NCBI RefSeq assembly: GCF_964340395.1
Contig: NC_135569.1
Span: 16,646,019-16,706,018, forward strand
From: Glandiceps talaboti
Lineage: Eukaryota > Hemichordata > Enteropneusta > Spengelidae
Direction of reading: 5' to 3'
Length of the DNA: 60,000 nucleotides
Shown one piece after another: positions 24,741 through 35,239 of the stretch. A model generated the notes under the pieces. That model saw nothing but the letters and a program-made list of their open reading frames with translations, did not search any database and was not told the DNA's origin. Both the position numbers and the translations under genes were made by a program. Every line of letters starts with the position of its first letter. Within the stretch, counting starts at the first letter, position 1.

Positions 24741-24884
24741 ATCTTGGATTTGGTTCGTATTGCCACTGCCTCTTCATTATAACGGCCACCATTTTATCAA
24801 GTCATGCCTTCAGTACTGTATAGCGCTGCCACCTTTAGCACTGCCACATTGATGAATATTGGAAAGAATGTCATCAGCATCTCT

Positions 24885-25400
24885 ATTGTCTAAAGTGAAT
24901 ACCAACATATGGAACAAACTCAAGAATCTGAATATATGCAAGACCCCGGATACCAAGAGATGCTGTACTGCCAGCAGACTGAAGCAACATATCCTATTGA
25001 AACGATCATCTGTTAAAGAACTATCAACCGACTGATTCTGTATCAGTTATGACTGTCTTGTCAAGATTCCTGTCACTCAAAGCCTTAAACGTAAAACAAC
25101 TGTTACAGAAACATTATTGATGAGTACTTAATTCAGTTGACTTGTTCTCCATGTCTGTAGAACTTATGGAGGTTCGTATAAAAACTCTATCAAAAACCAG
25201 TTACTGACTCAGTTAAATATGTGGAACTTATGGAGGTTCGTATAAAAACTCAATTGTCGTATGTCATATTTGTTGTCTACCATCCTCCGCCAAACAAATC
25301 TAATGGTTATACCATTGATCATATTATCACCCATGTAGATGATACTACCGTTGCTGACGCTCCACATGTGTTAGAGGGCGGTAGACTGATTGGAGTAATA
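24885..25400 (+). pseudogene. Degenerate LINE, 5' region with endonuclease fragment
   Basis: SLSYVIFVVYHPPPNKSNG-like sequence (about 25250-25310; VVYHPPPNKSNG) is the apurinic-endonuclease segment typical of CR1/L2/Jockey-type LINEs. A preceding LKNLNICKTPDT stretch resembles the region before the endonuclease. A 31-bp duplicated segment (AACTTATGGAGGTTCGTATA at 25160 and 25222) and stops show it is dead. Confidence 0.5.
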
Positions 25401-26045
25401 TGACTTTTGACGCACAAACAAACAGACGATTCAAAATGGCGGCCACCGTGTGTTTACGTCATGTCTCTCTAGGCTTTCCACTGATATCATCGACATATTC
25501 ACGTACTGTGCCCTGTATTTTTCTTTAGGAAACCAAGATGAACATGGTGAGAATCACTTAGAATAGTATGATGATAATTCGTGTTTTTATTGTCAGTTTA
25601 GTGGACTGAAATGTCTTTTAACTTTCGAAAACATAGTTCATACATACTATGTCATTGCCCACACATGTAGTTGCCCCTCAATGAGCGATTGAAAAGTTAG
25701 TAATTGTATGCTCATCGACATTGCATCTCTAATAGCTTTTTATGTTTGGGTATAAATTATCGGCCGTGTCGATATTGTTTTTAGGCATCCAAATACAAAA
25801 TAATTGCCATTTGTGTTTTTTTTGAAAGACATAGAAACACGAATGTAGTGGCCACTTTTTTCCAATAACTCATCTAGTGCCCTGTACCTAGGATTGTGAT
25901 GCAAATAAAAATGGTGAAATTATACTTGATAATATGTTTGTAGTTGCAACTCCTTCATTACTTAGTTATAGAAGTTACTCAGACCCCAATACACTAGTGT
26001 ATGGGTAGATTTCACTTGCTTATATTTACATTTTTGAAGTTGATC

Positions 26046-26076
<31 letters not shown>

Positions 26077-26078
26077 AT
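26046..26078. repeat. (GA)n microsatellite
   Basis: GAGAGAGAAAGAGAGAGAGA run just below the RAG1-like stop codon. Confidence 0.9.
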
Positions 26079-26117
26079 TACATACAATTACATACAACAT
26101 AGGTAGTTATACTGTCA

Positions 26118-26392
26118 TTATTTTATTTTTTGGAAAATATTATACAAGTGGTCTTTGTATAGGCAGTCTATTTTGTCAGTTTCTTTCCCACTCATACTGG
26201 AGTAGTTTCTGACAGACTCATTTATTTTGTGGTGGATTGCTTCAACTCCATTTTCTCCTAAAAAACCAAGCCCCACTCTATATTTCTCTATTTGTGGTAG
26301 CACGTGTTCCTCCAGCATGTGAAGCTTTGGCGTTATTGATACATGAGGAAAATTAACTCTCAGGTACATGAACAGCCCTCTGATACTAGTAC
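26118..26392 (-). CDS. RAG1L: RAG1-like gene exon 11 (zinc HxxxxH and catalytic glutamate)
   Basis: This exon codes for residues 932-1022. LHMLEEHVLPQIEKYRVG followed by GENGVEAIHHK aligns with the RAG1 segment carrying H937, H942 and E962: H956 and H961 are five apart as in RAG1, HV-x-P/P-x-I-E is shared, and E982 lies 21 residues after H961 (20 in RAG1). The stop reads AAA ATA AAA TAA, so AATAAA hexamers overlap the last codons. Confidence 0.88.
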
Positions 26393-29224
26393 CTAAACAG
26401 GAATAAAAACAGGACATAAGACATTAAATATCAAGAACTGGAAACTTGAGATTAAAAGTATTTACATTGTTTTCTGTTGCATAACAATGGTATTAAACTT
26501 GTACATGTATTTAAAACAAAAGTTACATTATTAATAGATTTCAGTTGAATTCTACATCCAACAAATAAGGACTTGAAAATATGAAAAACATCATCTAGTT
26601 CAAATTGTTTGAATACTGAAGACAAATTACTGAGTGGTATACTTACGCAAACATGTTATTTCATTTTCTGTCAATTCTCTAGATACACTATAAATGTTAT
26701 GACAATTAGAGAAAAACGTGAGGAGTGGTTGGTATTTATCATACAAATTCTCTGCATCCTCCAAGAATTCGGGACATACATTTCTCACGGTGGTTACTGG
26801 TGTGTAACATATTTTCTCCACATTTGCAGGCTACAACAAGAGAAAAGACATAAAAATGTTAGCCACTTGTATATTTATAAGTTCTACTCTCTGCACAGAC
26901 TGTAGTAAATGTATAACTTTACAACTAACTCCCATCTATATCTAGTCTTAATGTAACCAGCAAAAATGAAACAAGGTAAAAAAAAACTGTATTGGACAAT
27001 TGTTGGGATACATTTATCAAATGATATAGAATAAACGTGTAATTTAAAAAGGGGGGGGAGGGCATAGTTTATGTTGCTACAAATTGTTACAAAACAAGGT
27101 TATCACTTTGTACAACTGTAAAACATCAGATGCACAGATTACATATATTTGGGCCAAATCGGATATGGTTGTACAGGTAAGTCAGCAAGTATTGTCTTGT
27201 AATAGCATTTCATCATGATGTAATATGAAACAATGAAATTGAAATTGAATGTAATTAACTCTTCACTTCAATTTAATTGGTTCAAATTACAGTAACACCA
27301 TGCTAATGTACAAGCAGGTAAGAAGAATGTATATTAAAATCAATGCAAGACTATGGGAACTTGCACTTGAATTGAAACTAATACCAGAAAATACTATAAC
27401 AGTAACTACATACAGGTACATAGTCAACACCAACAGTAACTATGATCATATGGAAGGGGAATGTCACTTCAGGAAATAGACATTTTCACAAACTATGGGT
27501 TCTAGAGAGCCATTGCATAATTTTACATCACCTACAATTACTTTCAAGTTCAAGGAAATATAGTTTTTTCTGCGGCTTATCAGGGCATCATTGCCATGGG
27601 CTATTGCATCATGGGAGTCAGGACAGATACATGTAATGTATACAATGGTTGAACACTGCTGTCTGCTGACTTGCATGATGCAATTATAGCCCTTAGATAC
27701 TTTATAAATGCACAAGATCAACTTGATGTTTCTCTGAAATTGGAAGTAATTGTAGGTGTATTTCCTGGAGTGGCATTTCCAATATGTGGTAAATTAAGTA
27801 TAAGATATTTATTTTCATGACTTCAATCTGTAATTGTAAATACATCATATAAACTATCTGCTATAAGTTTTATAAACCAAGAATTTTGGCATGCATTTGT
27901 CATAAATCACAACAATATTATAGCATAATCTAACTATTTTTTTTAGTAATATTATCAGTAACTGTCTCATGCTTTAGAACACATTGCTATAGATGGGCCA
28001 TGTAAGTTAACAAAAACATTCTTTACAACATATGGTTGATTGGCAAGCATGCAAGAGTAACTGATGCAGACAAACCTTACAACACTTATCTACATGGTTT
28101 CCAACAAACGAACGTCCATGGTAAGCCTGTCTATGTACTTTAATACTGGCCAGCGTCTTATCTAGAGCCCTATAACAATACCCTACTTCATTCGGCAGTG
28201 TTGCCTCTAAGCTACTGGCATTAGTTTCCTAAAAATGTCAATCAGATCACATTTACAAGTTGAACACAATATAATGTAAATAACATATCACACTACACAC
28301 CCTAATCAATTGCTGAAGTCTTATTTCAAGGCTAAAATTTTATTGTAATAGTAAAATTGGATTTTTTACAAGAATATTGAAACATCGACTCGCAAGACAA
28401 TATTATCTAAGTTTTGTTTAGTCTACTTAATTTGTCATTAAAAAGTGAACACGCAAGAAAACCATTGCTTAAAAATAATTACCTTTTCGTCAGCACTATG
28501 CAGTAACTCCTCCATTTCCTCTTGGAGTCGGTTTACTTCCCGCAGTGGTATATCATCTTTATCATCTTCATCAAGATGCTCAAATGCAACCAGTTCAGTC
28601 TCTATGCACTCTGCCTGATCTCTCAAGTCCTCAGACTCAGACAGCAATTTCAGTATCTGCATTATTAATATATTGAAAAATAAATCATCTAATCATCAAC
28701 ATTTGTGTTATTGATATTTCAGTAGAAGTATTCAACTACTCTAGTCAACTCTGTTAACTTCATGTAGGACAGTATCATAATTTGTAGAACACTTTGTTTT
28801 GCCAATTTCAGATACAAGTGACATAAGACTCATGTTTGTGATATACTGTGAGGTGATGTAAAACAATACACACAGACAAACTGGCATTACCTGTTCTATA
28901 GTCTCAATGTAGCTATTAAAATTTGCTGGCAGTATAATGGGTTCATCAACTTCACCAGTCTTACTCAGTGTCATGAATATCTTCCTATCTAATTCCACAC
29001 AATCTGTTTCCAGCATTCTAAAGAACATGAGATATACCCCTAAACTGATGTGAAGGCCAGGTAATGCTACCTGTGAAAGAAACAAAATTGTAAAATGCAT
29101 GAAAACAGCTGATTCATCCTAAAATTAGTTATCATCACTACATATATGTAATATCAAGAACAAAGACTGGGATGACAACATTACTAGTACTGTCTTGATA
29201 TATTGACCAGAAACTTTGAATACA

Positions 29225-29271
<47 letters not shown>

Positions 29272-31371
29272 TGTATGTGAGCGAACGAGCAGGTGAGTGA
29301 GTGAGTGAGTGAGTGAGTGAGTGAGTGAGTGAGTGAGTGAGTGAGTGAGTGAGTGTGTAATATTTGATACTGAAGTAACCAATCATTGCAAATTATTGTC
29401 ATATTTAAAACAAATCATGATGTGGCATTTCCACAAAATTTCATCTGATTAAAATCCAAAAAACCACATTTTGTCACTTTTTACAAGAAGAAAGATGTGT
29501 GATACAATGCTGTTGAGTGCATCTATCTCTGATATTAATAGATGTAATCAGAATGTACAGAAACATTAAATAGATAAAGTGGTATGCAGTATGTTGTCAT
29601 ACCTTGAAGGTATGGCAGTGTACTAATAAACTATATGTATATCCTTACAATTGTAGGACATGATATACTGACACTCACTCTTTCTGTTGGGATACCTATA
29701 AGAGGGCTGTGAATACAGTTGTGATACTCCTTTGCCTTTCTCAAAGAGCCACCATCCTCCTTAAATTTATCATGGTCAGCTATGATTGACTCCAATGTCC
29801 TGGCATCAACTGATGGTCTGGTTTCAGGGAATAAAGAGCAAATATCTTTGGTTGTATGGCACCAGAGACAAAAATACTTTCCTTCATGTCGTGATTGGAG
29901 AGAAAGAGAAATATAAATTAGCTCAAAATACAGTCCATTCAATTAATAACCCTTACAGAAACTAAAAAATATTTAAGAAGATAGGGTCACATTAAAGCAA
30001 CAGAATGCATTACATATGACAGGATTTATATATACATTCCTACTGTATGTGTGTAAATTTCCTAGTACTTACCACATGGTCCACTTAGTCCATAGAGTTT
30101 TGTTAGATACTCATAGTCACCCATTACATAAACCTTGATACTGAAATCTCTATAGAAAGAACAAATAAAAATAAACTCTGTCAGTTAATGTAATAAATAG
30201 AAAATTTATAGATAGTTAGACAGAAATACAAGAGATGCATGCCATAAGGCTTCACAAAAAAGACACATCATAAACTAGGTAGGTGAACAGTTCTGCCCTT
30301 GTTGATTGAGCATTCACTTCCAAGTAAAAAGACCTACATGTAAGGCAGGTAGGTAAATTGACTTCTCTGTAACAGTGTTAATGGAGTGACCATTCATGTA
30401 CGGCAAGTGCAGGTAGGTACATTAACCCAGTAACTTTTGATAATCCACTTACCTCCACAATAAACCATCCAGACTACTCACTTCAGCCATCAATTCCTTC
30501 GTCGTAATTTCAAGATTTTTATAGTTGTCATTTGCCCGGAACATGTTAATAATGATGGTATTATCGATAGAATTTGGGTGGTTAACATTGCAGACTTCAA
30601 GACAGGTCTTCATAAACTCTCCTCCTTTATCTCCACCAACTTTAACCCACACCTCATTTTCTGGTATTATTCCATGCCATGTTAACTTGTTACATCTAAA
30701 TTGAAAGAAATTAAGAAATTTTTATAACATAAAACATTAGATATCTCTAGCGAAATGGTATACACTGCACATGTTCCAAAATGTCACTTCATTGAGTCTA
30801 ATAGTTCATCATCTGGCCAATACTAGTATCCTGCTGAGTCGTGTTTGCTGGCTGTATGAAAGTGTTTGTGTGCCAAACTGTCTGTCTCTGTCTGTGTGTA
30901 TATTTGTGTCTTTGTTTCTATGTTCTATGTCTCTACAGCCTGTATGTCTTTATTAATTCTAAGGGGTTCCAGCGTTCAGAGACGGAAAATTATTTCCTCT
31001 TTATGTATGTATGTATGTATGTATGTATGTATGTATGTATGTATGTATGTATGTATGTATGTGTATGCATGCAAAGCATGTGTGTCTGTCTGTATGTATG
31101 TATGTATGTATGTATGTATGTATGTATGTATGTGTGTGTATGTATGCAAAGCTTGCATGTCTGTCTGTCTGTTTGTATGTATGTATGTGTGTGTGTATGT
31201 ATGTATGTATGTATGTATGTATGTATGTATGTATGTGTGTGTATGTATGCAAAGCTTGCGTGTCTGTCTGTCTGTATGTATGTGTGTATGTATGTATGTA
31301 TGTATGTATGTATGTATGTATGTATGTATGTATGTGTGTATGCATGCAAAGCATGTGTGTCTCTGTCTGTC

Positions 31372-31403
<32 letters not shown>

Positions 31404-33613
31404 TGTATGTATGTATGTATGTATGTATATGTATGTGTGTATATGCATGCAAAGCATGTGTGTCTGTCTGTCTATATGTATGTATGTATGTAAATTGTAT
31501 GTATGTATGTATGTATGTATGTATGTATGTATGTATGTATGTATGTACATGTATGTGTGTATATGCATGCAAAGCATGTGTGTCTCTGTCTGTTTGTCTA
31601 TATGTATGTATGTATGTATGTGTGTATGTACTGGCGTGTAAATAATTTTGAAGAAAGGTTATCAAAAATAATTTTACCTTTCTAGTTCATGCAAATATTT
31701 GATACATACATCCTTTGGACTAGATACTGCAACGCTTGGTGTCATTCTGCATTCAGTGCCCAATCGACCAGTGATTGGATTTCGCACGTTAAAATGAAGC
31801 AAGATCTCGACTGCATTTATTCTGATGCCATCCAATAAATTCTTGGCTTCAAGCCTATCCTTTCCTTCACTAGGAAATTCTACCTTCCACCGTTTCAACC
31901 ATCTGTGGTAAGAATGAATAAAACACTGTCAAGAAATTATGGCTTTTCTTTATGAATTTAACCAAGTATGGAATAAATCTTTCATATTTCATAGATTACA
32001 TGAATAAAATGCAAACTCTAAAATACACCTCATGTGTACGTGTATCCAAATTGAATTGATTAAAATAGAGGGTGTATAACTTGCCTTCTTAATTTACGCA
32101 ATTTATTCCATGGAATTGCTAAATCTGATTTAAGCACTAGTCCAGCTCCTTCAGGGACATCTGATGAGGGTTTGAATGCTCTGCCACTCGTCCTTTTCAA
32201 TTCTGTGTTCATCTGAACAATGTTCGACTCATTACTTCCACTAATAGTCTTCCTTTGTTTTTCTATATACCTGGCCCTGACTTTTTTTGTATGTTTTGAA
32301 GCGTTCACACTCTCTTTACTTGGGACAGGTACGTATGTCATATGAAATGGCTGAAAAATATTGTAAGTGTATTTAGTGCTACATATTGCTTATAAATATA
32401 AATTATAAAGTTGTTTTTTTAAATAATGTTACTTATGAGCAGTCCTGTATTGCAGTGAAGCACAACAAATGGATTTATTGGAATAAAATTGAATGAATAA
32501 TGATTGATAATTACTTAGCCTTACCCCTCCTTTGGTCTTGAATCTGACAGGAGCACCCTTCCGGCTGTCATGAGTCATTTGAAGTTTCCGCTTCACACAC
32601 TTGGTTGCAAGTTGTTCAAAACCAGGAGTAGCCTCCAGGTTGTGTGTCGACAGTAAGACTTCAATAGCCTTCTTTGGTGATTGGTGACTTAGTAGTTGTG
32701 GGGGTGGAGTTTGAGTAACAAGAGGTACATGTGTTTTATCTTCCATTGTTGAGGGCAGGGCATAATTGTGTTCAAGCATTACAGGTACAGGTAGATCTTT
32801 CACACAGCACTTTTCTACGTGATGTTGCAATTCACCCAGTGCTACTACATTCTGACATCCCTTCCACGAATAATCACAAGAAATCTTGAGATCACTCAGC
32901 AGATTGATAAAATGAGTTGGGACGCTTAGAACACTGGTTTCTGTGATACTTTTACGACATATAGGGCATGATGGAGAGTTCTGTACCCATTCTGCAATGC
33001 ATGGTGCACAAAATATGTGATTCCCTTCACATATCAATTGTACTGGCTCATCCAATACCTCTTTACAGATCAGACAGTCCATGTTTGTCGTGTTTACAGT
33101 AAAACGGTCAGCTGACAGTGGGTTTGTACATCTCATTGACTTTACCGCGTGCTTATGAATTTGTTGAGTTATTCTTGCTGCAATACTTTCACTGGTTTGC
33201 TGGTTTACCCCTATCAGTTTCTGATGTACCAACCCATCAACAACAGACTGTCTACAAACATTCTCCTTGCTGTACTTGTGGTTGGGTTTTTTACCACGCT
33301 TGCTAAATTTTGTGCAAACTTCACATCCACTCAATCTTGGATGCTTACACCACCAATTTGCAACTAATAATTTGGAACTAAAACATTTTCCTGAAGTTGT
33401 AGCTACATTGAAACGTCCTATGGTTTTTTTGCATTTGTGGCAGAATATTTTTGGATAAACATCAGTATCACTAAAATCAATAAGACCAAAATATGTTGAT
33501 AACTCTTGGGTGTAATCGACACACTGAAATACGGGTGTACACCTGATTTTGTCACCACAAATTCTACAACTATTTTTAAGTACATACTTATGAAAGTCGA
33601 GGTTATGAGCCAT
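26118..33613 (-). CDS. RAG1L: RAG1-like recombinase/transposase gene, 11 exons, 1022 aa, apparently intact
   Basis: Exons (minus strand, 5' to 3'): 33613-32525, 32350-32085, 31902-31678, 30695-30453, 30149-30073, 29881-29679, 29070-28891, 28656-28483, 28228-28076, 26830-26647, 26392-26118. I read each junction: phases match throughout and total coding length is 3069 nt with a TAA stop. Introns are GT-AG except intron 2 (GC-AG). Order of parts: paired-cysteine zinc region (residues 16-100), RING (180-219), second zinc finger (246-269), linker, then a catalytic core with D549, D619, CxxC 638/641, HxxxxH 956/961 and E982. In the RAG1 family such a core is an RNase-H-fold DDE recombinase that cuts DNA at recombination signals or transposon ends; that activity is inferred here. 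Length is close to vertebrate RAG1 (about 1040 aa). Vertebrate RAG1 coding sequence is usually intronless, this one is not. No RAG2-like neighbour seen. Alternative: an N-RAG-TP/RAG1L transposon protein. Confidence 0.88.
26647..26830 (-). CDS. RAG1L: RAG1-like gene exon 10
   Basis: This exon codes for residues 871-931 plus one base (PANVEKICYTPVTTVRNVCP onward). The ENLYDKYQPLLTFF stretch resembles the RAG1 LMDLYLKMKPVW helix. Acceptor is CTCTTGTTGTAG, donor GTAAGT. The single leftover base C joins GT of exon 11 as CGT. Confidence 0.82.
26831..28075 (-). other. Intron 9 of the RAG1-like gene
   Basis: The largest intron at 1245 bp. I see no additional exon, repeat family or RNA gene in it, apart from a short G-run near 27051. 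Confidence 0.6.
28076..28228 (-). CDS. RAG1L: RAG1-like gene exon 9
   Basis: This exon codes for residues 820-870. YRALDKTLASIKVHRQAYHG resembles the LDKHLRKRMNLKPIMRMNG region of RAG1. Phase 0 on both sides requires the donor at AAG|GTTTGT; a nearby GTAAGG has the better consensus but would break the frame into exon 10. Confidence 0.75.
28483..28656 (-). CDS. RAG1L: RAG1-like gene exon 8 (acidic helical insert)
   Basis: This exon codes for residues 762-819. It is strongly acidic and helical (ECIETELVAFEHLDEDDKDD, then LQEEMEELLHSADEK). It has no obvious RAG1 counterpart and may be a family-specific coiled-coil insert. Acceptor TAATGCAG and donor GTAATT keep phase 0. Confidence 0.8.
28891..29070 (-). 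CDS. RAG1L: RAG1-like gene exon 7
   Basis: This exon codes for residues 702-761 and opens VALPGLHISLGVYLMFFRMLE. The LH-x-x-(L/I)G-x5-FF pattern corresponds to the RAG1 core segment with LHCDIGNAAEFYKIF. Acceptor is CTTTCACAG, donor GTAATG, phase 0 on both sides. Confidence 0.85.
29226..29357. repeat. Compound microsatellite (GT)n then (GTGA)n
   Basis: A GT run at about 29227-29270 is followed by a GTGA/GAGT run at about 29290-29356. It lies in intron 6 of the RAG1-like gene. The Thr-His and Ser-Leu-Thr-His ORFs across it are artefacts. Confidence 0.95.
29679..29881 (-). CDS. RAG1L: RAG1-like gene exon 6 (zinc CxxC of the core)
   Basis: This exon codes for about residues 634-701. GKYFCLWCHTTKD contains C638 and C641, exactly 19 and 22 residues after D619, the same spacing as D708-C727-C730 in RAG1, and the TTK/TTR after the second cysteine is shared. 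The acceptor is preceded by a pyrimidine tract (TTTCTCTTTCTCTCC). The donor is GTGAGT in phase 0. Confidence 0.88.
30073..30149 (-). CDS. RAG1L: RAG1-like gene exon 5 (second catalytic aspartate)
   Basis: This is a 77-nt exon from acceptor TTTCTATAG to donor GTAAGT. It codes for DFSIKVYVMGDYEYL and the YGLSG that follows; D619 aligns with RAG1 D708. Phase 2 in and phase 1 out both match the flanking exons. It is too short to show up as a separate long ORF. Confidence 0.85.
30453..30695 (-). CDS. RAG1L: RAG1-like gene exon 4 (first catalytic aspartate)
   Basis: This exon codes for about residues 527-607. The motif VWVKVGGDKGG holds D549, the counterpart of RAG1 D600 (there D-G-M-G). The following FRANDNYKNLEI stretch matches the RAG1 segment just before its second aspartate. 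Acceptor is CAATTTAG; donor is GTAAGT in phase 2. The D549-D619 distance (70) is shorter than in RAG1 (108). Confidence 0.88.
30999..31633. repeat. (ATGT)n array with interspersed GCATGCAAAGC units in intron 3 of the RAG1-like gene
   Basis: About 635 bp of ATGT repeats, broken about six times by a block of the form GTATGCATGCAAAGCATGTGTGTCTGTCTG, giving a higher-order period of roughly 80-115 bp. Cysteine/tyrosine/methionine ORFs on the plus strand and His/Thr/Tyr ORFs on the minus strand are products of the repeat. Confidence 0.95.
31678..31902 (-). CDS. RAG1L: RAG1-like gene exon 3 (pre-core region)
   Basis: This exon codes for residues 452-526 plus two bases, from a TTACCACAG acceptor to a GTAAAA donor. 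It opens with WLKRWKVEFPS and continues charged and helical. The phase (2) fits both neighbours. It precedes the catalytic core; no catalytic residues are assigned. Confidence 0.82.
32085..32350 (-). CDS. RAG1L: RAG1-like gene exon 2 (basic linker)
   Basis: This exon codes for residues 364-451 plus two bases. It follows a TTTTTCAG acceptor in phase 0. The product is lysine/arginine rich and ends WNKLRKLRR. The donor is AG|GCAAGT, a classic non-canonical GC donor; the next exon restores the frame exactly (AG+A). The stretch lies where RAG1 has its nonamer-binding and dimerisation region, but I see no clear residue match there. Confidence 0.8.
32525..33613 (-). CDS. RAG1L: RAG1-like gene exon 1: N-terminal zinc region, RING and second zinc finger
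   Basis: This exon codes for residues 1-363 and starts at the ATG at 33613. CRICG at 16-20, FCHKC at 57-61 and W-x-x-H-x5-C-x2-C at 88-100 match the cysteine pattern in the RAG1 N-terminus. C180, C183, C195, H199, C202, C205, C216 and C219 form a C3HC4 RING; C195 and H199 are three residues apart, where a classic RING has one. C246, C253, H264/H265 and C269 follow as a RAG1/TRAF-like finger. In RAG1 this region dimerises and has E3 ubiquitin ligase activity; by analogy only here. The exon ends GGA GGG before a GTAAGG donor in phase 0. Confidence 0.9.
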
Positions 33614-34500
33614 TCTTCACCAAAAAGAAAATCGTCCACGAAAAATTATGTCCATCAGAAGTGTCCACTAGCTACGCGCCTACTCCGAGTACTACGATGT
33701 GTCGTCAAACTCAAATAAGGCGCCCTTTACTACGTCACACATAAACAAAGGATGGTTACCATGGAACGACATTCGAAGGTCGCGGCTGGGAAATCCCGAC
33801 CGCGGCTCAATGTAAACACCGACCTCTCAAGCACACAATGAATCATACTTCAAGATAAAATTATGTTGAACATCGTAAAAATTTTATTTTTGAGTACAAG
33901 GATTCATAAATTACACGGCAACGATCGAAAATATTCGATACTTACGACATTTGCTGTCAAATTTTGATGTCAATCAGCGTTCGTTCACACATCGTAGTCG
34001 ATCAGCATTCACGTCATTCGCCATATTCCACACACGAATGGATTCCCCCGAACGGTCCCGAATCAAATTCGACGTGATTCGTCTCATATATACTGCCATA
34101 TTTGGTAATTATCGACAATAAAAGTAAATTCCGAATAAGTCCGAGACTGTGGTTGCCCTTAACAGATTCTACCGTTGGGGGCAGGAGAGAGACTGTGCGT
34201 TTATTTGTTGGGTATTTCACTACTCCAACTAGTATATCGATAACACGCGATTTAAACAGACGTGGCTCAAGTGGAACCAGTCTACACCATGTCAAATCAC
34301 TTTCTATCAATCACCCCTACCTCTACAGAGACACTCGAAAATGTATAAGCATGAGATGTTTCAAAGGTTTCTCTGCTAATTATTTGCATCTGACTTCATA
34401 TCCCGTTGTACTCAAACACTGGAAAATGTTGATTATCACCCAAACTTGACTCAGTCTATCATATTCTTCATGATACACATGATTATCATGCTCCTCTGCG
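33614..34500. other. 5' flank of the RAG1-like gene, no recognised gene
   Basis: Sequence upstream of the ATG at 33613. It is locally GC-richer with CpGs and an ACGTCA motif near 33733, consistent with a promoter region, but I assign no site. I compared it by eye with the sequence below 26117 for inverted ends starting CAC and found no convincing terminal inverted repeat. Confidence 0.4.
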
Positions 34501-34539
34501 GAAACGATTGGTTCCTAACATTACTGATTACTGATTCCA

Positions 34540-35200
34540 TCATCGAGGAAAGCAAGGATGGAAGCTGAGAGAGCCTGGAGAAAATCTGAACTGGAAATGC
34601 ATGCCAAATATACAGAGAACTTCAAACAAATGTGCAAAAAGTTAAAGCTGCCAAGAAAAGTTACTATGCCAGCCTGGTTGAAAACTGCTGGAGTTCAGAA
34701 AAAGCTCTTCACTGGACTTCATGGACATACAAAAACTCATACATTACCCGATCATAATGACTCTGTTGAACTTGGAGATTGGTTTGCCCAGTTTTTCTAT
34801 GCCGATGACTCTAATTTGTAGATGTCTTTCCCCCTTACAAATTACGATGATACACTTAGAAATCTTGAATCATGTATTTCCAATGTCAGAGCTTGGATGT
34901 CTTCAAATTTTCTTTGCCTTAATGACAGATAAAACTGAATTTGTTATTTTTTTCTGGAAATTATGACCCTGCTTACAATGGCACACAAAATATTCGTTTT
35001 GGTGATGCGTTGATTTCTGCCCAGTGTCAGGCAAAGAGCCTTGTAGCCAGCCTTGATTCTTGTCTCTCTATGAATTAAGCCTCATGTTAGCCAGATTTAT
35101 TGTTCTTCTATGTTTCATATTCGCCATGTTACTCCTGTACGTATGGGGAGTAAACAAATCAATATATTACTGCCTAACTCAAACTTCTGTACATAGAGAG
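34540..35200 (+). pseudogene. Internally deleted LINE reverse transcriptase remnant
   Basis: AERAWRKSELEMHAKYTENF and the following LPDHNDSVELGDWFAQFF are the linker before RT in CR1/L2-type LINEs. The frame then jumps straight to YADDSNL (RT motif C) and on to CISNVRAWMSSNFLCLND (about 34870-34925), so most of the RT domain has been deleted. Stops and a frameshift follow; SLDSCLSMN near 35060 is the usual downstream segment. Confidence 0.7.
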
Positions 35201-35239
35201 TGTACTCAAATGTCTAACCAAATATAATCATTTGCAAGC

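Noticed and set aside
25540-25560. First coding exon ATGAACATG before a GTGAGA donor
   Set aside because: Too short to support; no following exon recognised on the plus strand before the oppositely oriented RAG1-like gene.
29125-29402. Ser-Leu-Thr-His repeat ORFs
   Set aside because: Direct translation of the (GT)n and (GTGA)n microsatellites in intron 6.
30841-31685. Cys/Met/Tyr and His/Thr/Tyr rich ORFs of up to 266 residues on both strands
   Set aside because: Products of the (ATGT)n array within an intron of the RAG1-like gene.
33118-33718. Plus-strand ORFs opposite RAG1-like exon 1
   Set aside because: Antisense shadows of the zinc-finger exon, which has strong motif support on the minus strand.
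25420-33790. Terminal inverted repeats bounding the RAG1-like gene (GTGTGTTTACGTCATG near 25450 versus TTATGTGTGACGTAG near 33740)
   Set aside because: Similarity is short, gapped and without a target duplication; consistent with shared ACGTCA promoter motifs or chance.
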